Shown here: in pieces, positions 45,156 through 54,368 of the stretch | Layout: each line of letters begins with the position of its first letter | Position numbering within the stretch: the stretch's first letter is position 1 | Source of the DNA: Tahibacter amnicola | GTDB lineage: Bacteria; Pseudomonadota; Gammaproteobacteria; Xanthomonadales; Rhodanobacteraceae | DNA length: 64,000 nucleotides | Direction: 5' to 3' | Assembly: GCF_025398735.1 (NCBI RefSeq) | Contig: NZ_CP104694.1 | Coordinates: forward strand, 4,489,001 to 4,553,000 | Program-made: the position numbers and the translations under genes | Notes under the pieces: model-generated | The model's input: the letters and a program-made list of their open reading frames with translations, nothing else | What the model was told of the DNA's origin: nothing | Databases searched by the model: none

Positions 45156-45422
45156 GGTGGAACTCCGTAGCAAGGTGTATTCGCAGTCTCGCCATTGGAG
45201 GCGCTGTCCACCATCCGGATCTTGCGTTGGCCAGCCGCAGGGTCGCCTGTTGCGGATCTCGCGCCGTGACGGCATCGGCCATGGCCATGACGGAACTTTT
45301 CTACCGCCCGGAGTGACAGATTGCGCCGGCGCGACCAACGGGCCACGGCCACGCCTGATCACCCTCGAACCCTATTCCCGCGTTCGTCCAGCCAGCCACT
45401 CCATCGTCATGGGGAATCCCCG

Positions 45423-45866
45423 ATGAAGCGACTTTCCGTTGTCGCGTTGCTCGCCTGCAGCTTCGCCCTCACTGCCTGCGCCACCACCAGCCACGTCACC
45501 TCGCGCCAGCCCGGCGCGGAACTGTCGTTGCGCAACCACCAGGTTGCCCTGCCCTCGTCGCATCGACTCCGGGTAACCAGCTTCGGCAACTACGCATTCA
45601 AGGTCGTTGCCGCGGACGGCGAGCCGTTCTATGGCGTGCTCCCGCTGGCCTTCAAGGGCGGCCATCTTGCGGCCGACATCCTGCTGTTTGCACCTGCCGC
45701 GTTCTTCAATGTGCGGGGAGCCTACAAGTACTACGAGTTCGACACCGGCAAGGGCATCGTGCGTTTCAGAGACCACCCTTCCGACCCCTGGACTGAATAC
45801 GCGCCCAAACCCGAAGAAGTCGCGCGTGCGCGGGGTTACTTCGCGTCACGCGCTTTCGGCAAATAG
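45423..45866 (+). CDS. Small putative lipoprotein
   Basis: 147 residues starting MKRLSVVALLACSFALTACA, with a lipobox LTAC and acyl Cys near residue 19. The mature part has strand-rich phrases such as LRVTSFGNYAFKVVAADGEP and AFFNVRGAYKYYEFDTGKGI. No known domain recognised. It stands alone and is followed by a hairpin. Confidence 0.7.
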   Translation: MKRLSVVALLACSFALTACATTSHVTSRQPGAELSLRNHQVALPSSHRLRVTSFGNYAFKVVAADGEPFYGVLPLAFKGGHLAADILLFAPAAFFNVRGAYKYYEFDTGKGIVRFRDHPSDPWTEYAPKPEEVARARGYFASRAFGK

Positions 45867-45916
45867 TCCATCGTCACGAACGATCCGTAACGCCACTACG
45901 GCATTCAACCACCGTG

Positions 45917-45946
45917 AAAGGGAGCCGGATTGCCCGGCTCCTTTGT
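45917..45946 (+). terminator. Probable terminator after the lipoprotein gene
   Basis: Arms AAAGGGAGCCGG (45917-45928) and CCGGCTCCTTT (45934-45944) pair with one bulged G; a short T run ends the right arm. Confidence 0.55.
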
Positions 45947-45949
45947 GAT

Positions 45950-46235
45950 TCAGCGATCAGTGGCCGCCGAGGACTGCACAGCTTCTTCGTAGCCGTCGAA
46001 GCTCATCGCCGCGCCGGCCCGTCCCTGGGTCAGCGAACGGAGCGCCGTCGTGTACCCGGCGAGACGGGCCAGCGGCGCGCGAACGACGATGCAGGTGCGC
46101 AGCCCCTGGTCTGGCCAGTCCCTGTGCCAGGCGAAGCAGGTCTTCCGAGCGCTCCGGATGGATACGCCAGGACAGCACGACAAGCGGCACAGTCCGACGG
46201 GGCCTGACCTGAAGATCCCGCTTGATCCGTATCAA
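45950..46235 (-). pseudogene. Remnant of an elongation factor G paralogue (domains III and V only)
   Basis: In one minus-strand frame, RRTVPLVVLSWRIHPERSED and LLRLAQGLA follow the start of EF-G domain III. In the next frame, IVVRAPLARLAGYTTALRSL and TQGRAGAAMSFDGYEEAVQ are a clear match to the end of EF-G domain V, which normally reads PLAEMFGY-DLRSxTQGR-MEFxHYEE. The G domain, domain II, most of III and all of IV are missing, and a frameshift separates the two parts, so this cannot be functional. The FNR box of hemN overlaps its 5' end. Confidence 0.7.
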
Positions 46236-46263
46236 GGTCGACCCGGCCAGAGCGGCCTAGGCT
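46222..46263 (+). promoter_or_regulatory. FNR box and -10 element of hemN
   Basis: TTGATccgtATCAA (46222-46235) is a perfect FNR/ANR site. A -10-like TAGGCT begins 22 bases later (46258-46263), the class II arrangement with the box centred at about -41.5. The predicted start of transcription is about 46270, the A of the hemN ATG. Confidence 0.85.
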
Positions 46264-46269
46264 GCGGTC

Positions 46270-47667
46270 ATGGAAACCTCGCCCGTCATCCCCACCGATC
46301 TCCTGCGCCGCTACGATCGGCCCGGGCCGCGCTATACCTCCTATCCGACAGCGCCACAGTTCAGCCCGGCTTTCGGCGAAGAGCAGCTGCGCCAGGCGGC
46401 CACGGCCAGCAATGGCGATCCGATTCCCCGGCGCCTTTCTCTGTATGTCCACGTTCCATTCTGTGCAAGTCCATGCTTCTACTGCGGCTGCAACCGCGTC
46501 ATCACCCGCGACGTGAAGCGTGCGGAGCCTTACCTGGCCTCCCTTGAGCGCGAGATCGCGCTGACGGCCCCCTTGTTTGATCCAGACCGCGAAGTCATCC
46601 AGCTGCATTTTGGTGGTGGCACGCCCAATTTCCTGTCGCCGGGCCAGCTGCGCGCCGTCGTCGGGACCTTGCAACGCCAGTTCCATTTCTCGACCGCAGA
46701 AGACCGCGATATCTCCATCGAGCTCGATCCCCGCCACGTCACGCCCGACGAGATCGCGATGCTGGCGGACATCGGATTCAATCGCGCGAGCCTGGGCGTG
46801 CAGGATTTCGATCATGACGTCCAGGTCGCCGTCAATCGCATCCAGCGCGTCGATGAGACGCTCGCCATCATCGACGCCTGCCGTCGGAATGGCATGCGGT
46901 CGGTCAACGTGGACCTGATCTACGGGTTGCCGCGGCAAACGCCGGAAGGATTCTCGCGCACGCTGGACACCATCATCGCGGCGCGCCCCGGCCGGCTGGC
47001 CGTGTACAGCTACGCGCACCTGCCGGCATTGTTCAAGGCGCAGCGGCAGATCGACCCCGCCCAACTGCCATCGCCGGACGAAAAGCTCGGCCTGCTGCAA
47101 CTGGCGATTTCGCGGCTGACGCACGCAGGTTACGTCTACATCGGCATGGATCATTTCGCCTTGCCGGACGACGAATTGGCACGGGCCCAGACACGCGGCG
47201 GATTGCACCGCAATTTCATGGGCTATACGACGCACGCCGACAGCGACCTCATCGGACTGGGCGTCAGCGCGATCAGTCATATCGGAAACACTTTCAGCCA
47301 GAATCCCCGCGATATCCCCACGTGGGAAGCCGCGCTGGCCGCGGGACGCCTGCCCGTTGTCCGCGGCATGCGCCTGTCAGAAGATGACCAGCTGCGTGCC
47401 GATCTCATCCAGCGGCTGATGTGCCAGGGCGAGATTCCCACCAACGCGCTGGAACGCCGCTACGGAATCGATTTCGACACCTACTTCCGAGCCGCACTGG
47501 AGAGTCTGGCACCGCTGGTGGCCGATGGTCTCATCACGCGTCCCGACCGGAATTTTCGCGTTACGCCGCAAGGGCGTCTTCTGCTGCGGTCAATTGCCAT
47601 GTGTTTTGACCGATACCTCACCGCCACACCGGCGTCGACAGCGCCGACGTTCTCGCGCGCTGTCTGA
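46270..47667 (+). CDS. hemN: Oxygen-independent coproporphyrinogen III oxidase (radical SAM)
   Basis: 465 residues, normal HemN length. GPRYTSYPTAPQF at the N-terminus and the cluster motif CASPCFYCGC (CxxxCxxC plus the fourth Cys of HemN) identify it, along with HFGGGTPNFLSPGQ and YSYAHLP. It decarboxylates coproporphyrinogen III without oxygen, so anaerobic haem synthesis can serve the nitrite and NO reductases nearby. A perfect FNR box lies 34 bases before the start codon, and the predicted transcript would have no 5' leader. Confidence 0.95.
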   Translation: METSPVIPTDLLRRYDRPGPRYTSYPTAPQFSPAFGEEQLRQAATASNGDPIPRRLSLYVHVPFCASPCFYCGCNRVITRDVKRAEPYLASLEREIALTAPLFDPDREVIQLHFGGGTPNFLSPGQLRAVVGTLQRQFHFSTAEDRDISIELDPRHVTPDEIAMLADIGFNRASLGVQDFDHDVQVAVNRIQRVDETLAIIDACRRNGMRSVNVDLIYGLPRQTPEGFSRTLDTIIAARPGRLAVYSYAHLPALFKAQRQIDPAQLPSPDEKLGLLQLAISRLTHAGYVYIGMDHFALPDDELARAQTRGGLHRNFMGYTTHADSDLIGLGVSAISHIGNTFSQNPRDIPTWEAALAAGRLPVVRGMRLSEDDQLRADLIQRLMCQGEIPTNALERRYGIDFDTYFRAALESLAPLVADGLITRPDRNFRVTPQGRLLLRSIAMCFDRYLTATPASTAPTFSRAV

Positions 47668-47938
47668 CGCGCATCGGCGTGCCTGGTGGCCTGTAACACT
47701 CGAATCGGAAGTGCCTGACTCGTTCTGGCCGCGCTGGACGTGCTTCTCATTCGGGCTGTAGCGCTGCTACAGCCCTCACTCCGAAGCCACGCCCAGCACG
47801 ACCAGCCCTTCGCCAGTCACTCCCGATTCTTCGGCTGCAGGCCACTGGTCCTTTGTCGCAAATGCGTCGCAACTGACCTGGATCAGTGCCGCCCGTCTCG
47901 TCGGAGCGCACGCTGGCACCGAGTAATCGGAGACGATC
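47668..47938 (+). promoter_or_regulatory. Promoter region of the NO reductase gene with FNR-like site
   Basis: 271 bases. CTGACctggATCAG (47873-47886) is an FNR/DNR-type inverted repeat with C in place of T at both ends. A -10-like CACGCT starts exactly 22 bases after it (47909-47914), so transcription is expected near 47921, 18 bases from the ATG. Confidence 0.7.
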
Positions 47939-50224
47939 ATGAGCAATGTCCGCAAGTTATGGCTGGGCCTTACGGCCCTGCTGATCGTGTCGTTCTCGGT
48001 GCTGCTATGGGCCGGCGGCGAGATCTTCCGCGCTGCGCCGCCCGTACCCGAGAAAGTGGCCGCCGAAGGCGGTGCCGTCATCTATACCCGCGCCGACATC
48101 GAGCGAGGCCGTACCGTCTGGCAATCCATGGGTGGCATGCAGCTGGGTTCCATCTGGGGCCACGGCGGCTACGTCGCGCCGGACTGGAGCGCCGACGGCT
48201 TGCATCGCGAAGCGCTCGGTGTACTGGAGATCTGGGCGCGTGACAGCGGCGCAGAGAATTACGTATCGCTGTCGACCGAACAGCAGGCCGGGCTCCAGGC
48301 GCGACTGGCCGCCATGATGCGCACGAACACCTACGACGCCTCGACCGGCACCATCACGATCACACGCGACCGCGCAGCCGCTGTCGCGGACGTTGCTTCG
48401 CACTACATCAGCCTGTTCGGCAATGATCCGGCCACCGCGTCGCTGCGCGAGGCCTATGCCATGAAGGACAACACGGTCGACACGGCCGAACACCGCCGCG
48501 ATCTTGCGGCGTTTTTCTGGTGGACGGCCTGGGCTGCGACGACCGAGCGCAGCACGACGAGCAAGGTCACCTACACGAACAACTGGCCCGGCGAGCCGCT
48601 GGTGAACAACACGCCGCCGGCCTCCTTGTGGGCCTGGTCGGCCTTCAGCGTGCTCTTCCTGATCGCGGGCATTGCCGCACTCGGCTGGCACTACGCTGTA
48701 TCGCACGACCGCGACGAGGGCACGCACCGGCTGCCCGCCAGCGACCCGTTCGCCACGCTGCGCATTACCCCGTCCATGCGTGCCACGGCCAAGTATTTCT
48801 GGGTCGTGCTGGCGTTGTTCCTGGTGCAGATCCTGATGGGCGCCATCACGGCTCATTACCAGGTTGAAGGACAGAATGCCTACGGATTTGCGCTGTCGAA
48901 CGTGCTGCCCTATTCGCTTTCCCGTACCTGGCACACACAGCTGGCGGTGCTGTGGATTGCGGTAGCCTGGCTCGGTACGGGCCTTTACATCGCACCGGCA
49001 CTGTCGGGCCACGAGCCACGGTTCCAGCGGCTGGGCGTCAATGTGTTGTTCGGATGTCTGCTGATCATTGTGGTCGGGGCCTTCGCAGGCCAGTGGCTGG
49101 CGGTGATGCAGAAGCTCGGCCTTGCCAACAACTTCTGGTTCGGCCACCAGGGCTGGGAATACGCCGACATCGGCCGGTTCTGGCAGTGGTTCCTGTTTGT
49201 CGGCCTGCTGCTTTGGCTGGGGCTCGTCGGCCGCGCCCTGTGGCCGGTACTGCACGGCCCGCCGTCGGAATCCAAGGCGGTGGTCGGCCTGATGTTCCTC
49301 TCGACGGTGGCGATCGGCCTCTTCTTCGGCGCAGGCCTGATGTGGAACGAACACACGCATATTTCCGAAGTCGAGTACTGGCGCTGGTGGCTGGTGCACC
49401 TGTGGGTCGAAGGCTTCTTCGAAGTGTTTGCCACCGCCGTGATGGCGCTGATATTCACGCGCCTCGGCCTGGTCAAGGCCAGTTCCGCCACGGCAGGCGT
49501 GTTGTTCGCGACCATCGTGTTCATGGCTGGCGGCGTGCTGGGTACCCTGCACCACCTCTATTTCCTCGGCACGCCAACGGCTGTCGTTGCATTGGGCGCC
49601 AGCTTCAGCGCGCTGGAAGTGGTGCCGCTGGCCTACATCGGCTTCGAGGCTTACCACACCTGGAAGATGGGTCGCGCGACGCCGTGGATGGCCCGCTATC
49701 GCTGGCCAATTCTCTTCTTCGTCGCAGTCTCGTTCTGGAATCTCGTCGGTGCCGGACTGTTCGGCTTCCTGATCAATCCACCGCTGTCGCTGTACTACAT
49801 GCAGGGTCTGAACCTCACCCCACTCCACGGGCACACGGCATTGTTCGGCGTCTACGGCATGCTCGGCATCGCACTGATGCTGTTCTGCCTGCGGGGGTTG
49901 CGCGGCCAGGTCGAATGGAATACACGCCCACTGCGCATAGCCTTCTGGACGCTCAACATCGGCCTTAGCCTGATGGCACTGCTGACGCTGCTGCCGTTGG
50001 GCGTCATGCAACTTCTTGCGGCGATTGACCACGGCTATGTCTACGCCCGTTCGGCCGAATTCATGCAGCGGCCGATCGTGGACCTCCTGGTCTGGATGCG
50101 CGTACCGGGTGACACCATTTTCAGCGTTGGTGCCCTGGCGCTATCGTGGTTTGTCTTCCGGCTCTGGGTGAAGCCCCGTCGCATGGCGGCCGGCACACCG
50201 GCGCTGCAGGCGGTCAGGAGCTGA
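47939..50224 (+). CDS. norB: Quinol-dependent nitric oxide reductase (fused NorC-NorB type)
   Basis: 761 residues. An N-terminal helix and a periplasmic cytochrome-c-like region without haem-binding CxxCH (about 30-210) are followed by 12-13 transmembrane helices, the qNor plan, so electrons come from quinol. Metal ligands are visible: His332 (WHTQLAVLW), His487 with Glu491/495 (HLWVEGFFEVF), the His538-His539 pair (LHHLYFLG) and a His pair near 630 (HGHTALFGVYG). It reduces two NO to N2O at the inner membrane, detoxifying the NO made by NirK. An FNR-like site precedes it. Confidence 0.95.
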   Translation: MSNVRKLWLGLTALLIVSFSVLLWAGGEIFRAAPPVPEKVAAEGGAVIYTRADIERGRTVWQSMGGMQLGSIWGHGGYVAPDWSADGLHREALGVLEIWARDSGAENYVSLSTEQQAGLQARLAAMMRTNTYDASTGTITITRDRAAAVADVASHYISLFGNDPATASLREAYAMKDNTVDTAEHRRDLAAFFWWTAWAATTERSTTSKVTYTNNWPGEPLVNNTPPASLWAWSAFSVLFLIAGIAALGWHYAVSHDRDEGTHRLPASDPFATLRITPSMRATAKYFWVVLALFLVQILMGAITAHYQVEGQNAYGFALSNVLPYSLSRTWHTQLAVLWIAVAWLGTGLYIAPALSGHEPRFQRLGVNVLFGCLLIIVVGAFAGQWLAVMQKLGLANNFWFGHQGWEYADIGRFWQWFLFVGLLLWLGLVGRALWPVLHGPPSESKAVVGLMFLSTVAIGLFFGAGLMWNEHTHISEVEYWRWWLVHLWVEGFFEVFATAVMALIFTRLGLVKASSATAGVLFATIVFMAGGVLGTLHHLYFLGTPTAVVALGASFSALEVVPLAYIGFEAYHTWKMGRATPWMARYRWPILFFVAVSFWNLVGAGLFGFLINPPLSLYYMQGLNLTPLHGHTALFGVYGMLGIALMLFCLRGLRGQVEWNTRPLRIAFWTLNIGLSLMALLTLLPLGVMQLLAAIDHGYVYARSAEFMQRPIVDLLVWMRVPGDTIFSVGALALSWFVFRLWVKPRRMAAGTPALQAVRS

Positions 50225-50228
50225 GCGC

Positions 50229-50260
50229 AGGGCCCGCGGCGCGCCTGCGCCGCGGGCCCT
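50229..50260. other. Strong GC hairpin between norB and the SirB2 gene
   Basis: Perfect 14-bp inverted repeat (50229-50242 and 50247-50260) with a four-base loop, right after the norB stop. No T run follows, and the next gene starts 23 bases later, so it may lower downstream expression or protect the norB transcript end. Confidence 0.55.
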
Positions 50261-50283
50261 GGTGCTGGTACGAAGGACACCCC

Positions 50284-50691
50284 ATGATTGCTTTCTACGC
50301 ACAGATCAAGTTCGTCCATATCGCAGCGGTCCTGGTCAGCGGACTACTCTTTCTCTTCCGCGGCGTACTGGTCCAGGCTGGACGGGAGCGCCTGGCCATG
50401 GCGGCTCCGGTGCGCTATCTGAGCTACACCGTCGATACGGTACTGCTGACCGCCGCGCTGATGCTGGTGACCATCCTGCCTGGTGCGCTGTTCGCGAACG
50501 GCTGGCTGTGGGCAAAGATCATCCTGCTGGTGGCGTACATCCTGTTCGGCGCACTCGCACTCAAACGCGCGCAGACGGCTCGCGCCCGACTGCTCAGTTT
50601 TGTCGCCGCGCTGGGCGTCTACGGCCTCATGCTGAGCATTGCCCGCGCACACCACCCGCTGGGCGTGCTGCATTGGTTGTTGCAGCAGTAG
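50284..50691 (+). CDS. SirB2-family membrane protein
   Basis: 135 residues with four transmembrane helices. KFVHIAAVLVSGLLFLFRGV near the start and the general layout match the SirB2 family, named from a putative invasion-gene regulator but of unknown real function. In other denitrifiers SirB2-like genes sit close to nitric oxide reductase genes. Here it follows norB by 59 bases and is closed by a terminator. Confidence 0.72.
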   Translation: MIAFYAQIKFVHIAAVLVSGLLFLFRGVLVQAGRERLAMAAPVRYLSYTVDTVLLTAALMLVTILPGALFANGWLWAKIILLVAYILFGALALKRAQTARARLLSFVAALGVYGLMLSIARAHHPLGVLHWLLQQ

Positions 50692-50718
50692 CGGCGACGC
50701 ACAGAGAACGCGTTTGCA

Positions 50719-50741
50719 GGCGGCCACATGCCGCCGTTTTT
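50719..50741 (+). terminator. Rho-independent terminator of the norB operon
   Basis: Stem GGCGGC/GCCGCC (50719-50724 and 50730-50735) with loop cacat, followed by g and five T. Confidence 0.75.
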
Positions 50742-50757
50742 GCTTCTGCGCCGGCAA

Positions 50758-50849
50758 TTGATGCGAGTCAATCGTTTTCCACAACGCGCCATCACCCGCG
50801 TCTGCTATTGACTCAGGTCAACGCGCGCCTGTCCGGCAGGGCCCAGGCT
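50758..50849 (+). promoter_or_regulatory. nirK promoter with two FNR/DNR-type sites
   Basis: Site one is TTGATgcgaGTCAA (50758-50771) and site two TTGACtcagGTCAA (50808-50821). The second is followed after exactly 22 bases by a -10-like CAGGCT (50844-50849), giving a start near 50856; the first, 50 bases further up, may help recruit a second regulator. Confidence 0.8.
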
Positions 50850-50890
50850 TGTCCCAGACACATTCCAGTTTTTCAGCAGAGGGGATAGCC

Positions 50891-52402
50891 ATGAACCGCC
50901 TGATGATTGCCCTGGCCATCGTGCTAGGCCTGCCCTTGGCATTGTCGAGCTGCGACAGCCCGCGCGCCGTTGCTGCGCCCACTACCGCCGACGATACCGG
51001 CGGTTCGCTCAAGGGCGATCTGGGTCCGCCGCAAGGTGAACCGGTCAAGGCCATCCTGACCAGTCCACCGGAAGTTCCGCCGCCGACCAACCGCACCAAA
51101 CCGGCCAAGGTCATCGTCGAACTGGAAGTCGTCGAAAAGGAACTGCCGATCAGCGAGGGAGCGACCTATACCTTCTGGACCTTCGGCGGAACCGTCCCGG
51201 GCAGCTTCATTCGCGTGCGCACCGGCGACACCGTCGAATTCCACCTGCGCAACCATCCCAGCTCCAAGATGCCCCACAATATCGACCTGCACGGTGTCAC
51301 AGGTCCCGGTGGCGGTGCCGCATCGAGTTTCACGGCGCCAGGCCACAGCTCGCAGTTCACCTTCAAGGCTCTCAACCAGGGACTCTACGTCTATCACTGT
51401 GCCACCGCTCCGGTCGGCATGCACGTGGCCAACGGCATGTACGGCCTGATCCTGGTCGAACCGCCCGAAGGCCTGCCCCCCGTTGACCGGGAGTATTACG
51501 TCATGCAGGGCGACTTCTACACGGTCGGAAAATTCCGTGAGAAGGGTCTTCAGGCGTTTGACATGCAGAAGGCCATCGATGAACACCCGACCTATGTGCT
51601 GTTCAATGGATCCGAGACCGCGCTGACCGGCGACCGGGCGATAAAGGCAAAGGTGGGCGAGAAGGTGCGTCTGTACGTGGGCAACGGCGGCCCTAACCTT
51701 GTTTCCAGTTTTCACGTGATCGGCGAGATCTTCGACAAGGTGTGGTACGAGGGTGGCACGCGCTTCCAGGAAAACGTCCAGACCACGATCGTGCCGGCCG
51801 GCGGCGCAATGATTGCCGAGTTTCACCTGGAAGTACCGGGCAGCTACGTGCTGGTCGACCATTCGATCTTCCGCGCCTTCAACAAGGGTGCGCTCGGCGT
51901 GCTGAAGGTCGACGGCCCCGAGAACAAGGCCATCTACTCGGGCAAGGAAGTGGACTCGGTCTACCTCGGCGAGAAGGTGGCGAGTCTCGAGGCGGTGTCC
52001 GCCGCAACCGCATCGGCTGCCGCCGGTACGCTCACGGAAAGCGAACAGGTGAAGGCAGGCCAGTCCATCTACACGGGCACCTGTTCGGTTTGTCACAAAG
52101 ACGACGGTACCGGCATGCCGGGCGTTTTTCCGCCCATTACCAAGTCGGACTATTACTCGGCACTGAGCCCCGAAGAACGCATCAAGGTCATCCTCAATGG
52201 CCTCAGCGGCCCAATCAAGGTGAACGGCAAAGACTACAACTCGGTAATGCCCCCGATGAGCCAGTTCACGGATGATGAAATCGCCAACATCCTGACGTAC
52301 GTGCAGAGTGCGGCGTTCGGAAACGGCGGCGGAAGGGTTACCAAGGAAGATGTCGCGAAGGTCCGTGCCTCGACACCTGCTGCGAAAGGCGCAGCGCACT
52401 AG
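50891..52402 (+). CDS. nirK: Copper nitrite reductase with C-terminal cytochrome c domain
   Basis: 503 residues. A lipoprotein-type signal ends at LALSSC, so it could be membrane-anchored. Two cupredoxin domains follow (about 70-375). Copper ligands: type 1 from [11 protein letters not shown] (Cys170, Met177 or His178 region) and type 2 from PHNIDLH (His129, His134), His169 and FHVIG (His275). After a linker, a cytochrome c domain (about 385-480) has CSVCH (398-402) and a probable Met ligand in SVMPPMSQF. The fused haem domain can deliver electrons straight to the type 1 copper. It makes NO from nitrite in the periplasm. Confidence 0.95.
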   Translation: MNRLMIALAIVLGLPLALSSCDSPRAVAAPTTADDTGGSLKGDLGPPQGEPVKAILTSPPEVPPPTNRTKPAKVIVELEVVEKELPISEGATYTFWTFGGTVPGSFIRVRTGDTVEFHLRNHPSSKMPHNIDLHGVTGPGGGAASSFTAPGHSSQFTFKALNQGLYVYHCATAPVGMHVANGMYGLILVEPPEGLPPVDREYYVMQGDFYTVGKFREKGLQAFDMQKAIDEHPTYVLFNGSETALTGDRAIKAKVGEKVRLYVGNGGPNLVSSFHVIGEIFDKVWYEGGTRFQENVQTTIVPAGGAMIAEFHLEVPGSYVLVDHSIFRAFNKGALGVLKVDGPENKAIYSGKEVDSVYLGEKVASLEAVSAATASAAAGTLTESEQVKAGQSIYTGTCSVCHKDDGTGMPGVFPPITKSDYYSALSPEERIKVILNGLSGPIKVNGKDYNSVMPPMSQFTDDEIANILTYVQSAAFGNGGGRVTKEDVAKVRASTPAAKGAAH

Positions 52403-52476
52403 AGCGCGTCACGCAACGCGGGCCTGCGGCGCCGCAATCGAACTCCCACATCGACCGTTCTTTTTGAGCATCGACA

Positions 52477-53262
52477 ATGATCGGCATTGCGCTACTGATG
52501 ACGTTGCACGCAAGCTTGACCGGAACGCCGGCGGAAAACGACTGGGTCCGGCTGCCGGGCAACCCGGCGTTCGCAACCGTGCTCGACTATGCCGACAGTG
52601 GCGGCAAGGCCCGTGTGGCGCCTTTTGAAATGAGCCGGCGGCCCGTGACAAACGCGCAATTCCTGGCGTTTGTCACGGCCAATCCCCGCTGGCGCCGCGG
52701 CGCGGTGCCAGCGGTCTTTGCCGAAGCACGTTACCTCGACCACTGGCGCGGGCCGCTGCAACTGGGCAACGATGTACGGCCGCAGCAGCCGGTTACGCGT
52801 ATCAGCTGGTTTGCCGCCAGAGCGTACTGCGAATGGCAAAGTGCGCGACTGCCCCGGTGGGCGGAGTGGGAATACGCCGCAGCAGCCGATGGATCCCGCA
52901 GCGACGCACGCGCCGATCCCGCCTGGCGCGAACGCATCCTTTCCTGGTACGCCAAGCCGTCGACGCACGCGCTGGCTGATGTAGGCACAGGCAGTGCTGA
53001 CGTCAACGGCATCCATGACCTGCACGGCCTGGTCTGGGAGTGGGTGGACGATTACGCAGCCATGCTTGTCTCATCCGACAATCGCCAGCAGGGCGACAAG
53101 GACATTCTCCAGTTCTGCGGTGCCGGCGCCCTCTCCACCAAGGACCGCGAAAACTACGCGGTGCTGATGCGTATCGCCATGCTGTCCGCACTCGAAGCAG
53201 ATGACACCACCGCCAACCTCGGCTTCCGCTGTGCGCGGGAGATTCCCGGAGCAACGCCATGA
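52477..53262 (+). CDS. NirV-like formylglycine-generating-enzyme family protein
   Basis: 261 residues, probably with a signal peptide. The FGE/SUMF1 fold is suggested by FEMSRRPVTNAQFLAFVTAN, RISWFAARAYCEWQSARLPR, WAEWEYAAAADGSRSD, HDLHGLVWEWVDDY and the end NLGFRCAREI. In several denitrifiers a NirV protein of this family is encoded right behind nirK, and its role is not settled. The active cysteines of true FGE are not preserved in the expected form. It ends in an ATGA overlap with the SCO gene. Confidence 0.85.
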   Translation: MIGIALLMTLHASLTGTPAENDWVRLPGNPAFATVLDYADSGGKARVAPFEMSRRPVTNAQFLAFVTANPRWRRGAVPAVFAEARYLDHWRGPLQLGNDVRPQQPVTRISWFAARAYCEWQSARLPRWAEWEYAAAADGSRSDARADPAWRERILSWYAKPSTHALADVGTGSADVNGIHDLHGLVWEWVDDYAAMLVSSDNRQQGDKDILQFCGAGALSTKDRENYAVLMRIAMLSALEADDTTANLGFRCAREIPGATP

Positions 53263-53834
53263 AGGCCCTGCGTCGCTGCCTTGCACTGTTCCTGATCGCC
53301 ACGTCCGCGGGCGCCGCCGAAATCGCGCTGCCTTCCGACTCCATCTATTGGCTGGACGCCACGCTCAGCGACCAATCGGGCGTCACCGCTCCGCTCAGCG
53401 CGCGGCGCGGCAAGCCGCAGCTGGTGGCCCTGTTCTACACATCGTGCAAGTTTGTTTGCCCTCTGATCATCGATAGCGCCAAAGGCGTGGAACGCGGCCT
53501 CGATCCACGTGAACGCGAGGCGCTCAATGTCTTGCTGGTCAGCCTGGACCCTGCTCGCGACGATACGGCCGCGCTAGCCTCGGTCGCCCGGAAACGCCGG
53601 CTCGATCCCGCGCACTGGACCCTGGCCCGGACCGATGACGGTTCCGTGCGCAAGCTCGCGGCACTGCTCGGCGTGCGCTACCGCGCACTCGACGACGGCG
53701 AGTTCAACCACACCAGTGCGCTGTATCTGATCGACGCGGAGGGCCGGAAAGTCGCCAGCACCAGCCAGCTCGGTCCTGTTCCCGACCCCGAATTCCTCAC
53801 CCAGGTGCGCGCCGCCCTCTCGCCGCGTCCTTGA
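53259..53834 (+). CDS. SCO1/SenC-family copper chaperone
   Basis: 191 residues with a signal peptide ending near SAGA. The thioredoxin-like fold has the copper-binding pair CKFVC (Cys63, Cys67) and His151 (EFNHTSALYLI). SCO proteins deliver copper to enzymes or reduce their Cys ligands. Here the place between nirK/nirV and azurin argues for copper loading of NirK or azurin. Start overlaps the previous gene. Confidence 0.9.
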   Translation: MKALRRCLALFLIATSAGAAEIALPSDSIYWLDATLSDQSGVTAPLSARRGKPQLVALFYTSCKFVCPLIIDSAKGVERGLDPREREALNVLLVSLDPARDDTAALASVARKRRLDPAHWTLARTDDGSVRKLAALLGVRYRALDDGEFNHTSALYLIDAEGRKVASTSQLGPVPDPEFLTQVRAALSPRP

Positions 53835-53860
53835 TCGCCTACCCATCCAGGAGCTTGTCC

Positions 53861-54301
53861 ATGCGTCGAATTGTCGCCTTTTCCCTATTTGCTGTTGCCG
53901 GCATCGCATCTGCGAAGAACTGCACCATCGACCTCAAGGCCGATGACCAGATGAAGTTTGACCAGGCGACCGTCACGGTCGCAGCCAGTTGCCCCACGAT
54001 CACGATCAAGCTTGCGCACACCGGCAAGCTGGCCGTCACCGCCATGGGTCACAACGTGGCAATTTCGCCCACGGATTCCTACCAGGCTGTCGCACAGGAC
54101 GGACTCAAGGCCGGTGCGGCCGGCCACTACCTTCCCGCCGGTGACACCCGTGTGCTCGGCTCCACCCCGCTGATCGGCGGTGGCGAAACGATCACGGCAA
54201 CCTTCCCGGGCAACCGGCTCAAGGCGGGTGGCGACTACACCTTTTACTGCTCTTTTCCAGGCCATTGGAGCCTGATGAAGGGCAAGCTCGTCGTCGAATG
54301 A
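53861..54301 (+). CDS. azu: Azurin
   Basis: 146 residues: a signal peptide to about residue 18 (IASA) and the mature blue copper protein KNCTIDLKADDQMKFDQATV with the ligand set GHN (His) and CSFPGHWSLM (Cys, His, Met), plus the Cys pair of azurins. It shuttles electrons to NirK in the periplasm. A good aggag site precedes ATG 53861. Confidence 0.95.
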   Translation: MRRIVAFSLFAVAGIASAKNCTIDLKADDQMKFDQATVTVAASCPTITIKLAHTGKLAVTAMGHNVAISPTDSYQAVAQDGLKAGAAGHYLPAGDTRVLGSTPLIGGGETITATFPGNRLKAGGDYTFYCSFPGHWSLMKGKLVVE

Positions 54302-54326
54302 CCCTTGCCATCGACCTGCTCCGGAA

Positions 54327-54368
54327 TTGATCACCGTCAATCTGAGGTCCGGCGCTCTGTCCTAGCAT
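54327..54368 (+). promoter_or_regulatory. FNR-type site and -10 of the regulator gene
   Basis: TTGATcaccGTCAA (54327-54340) followed after 22 bases by TAGCAT (54363-54368). The transcript would start near 54375, after the ATG at 54367, so the next in-frame ATG at 54439 is the likely start of the protein. The site suggests the regulator controls itself. Confidence 0.8.

Noticed and set aside
48005..50032. A 675-codon minus-strand frame opposite norB
   Set aside because: Low-complexity His/Gln/Glu-rich translation, typical of antisense frames in GC-rich DNA; norB is certain.
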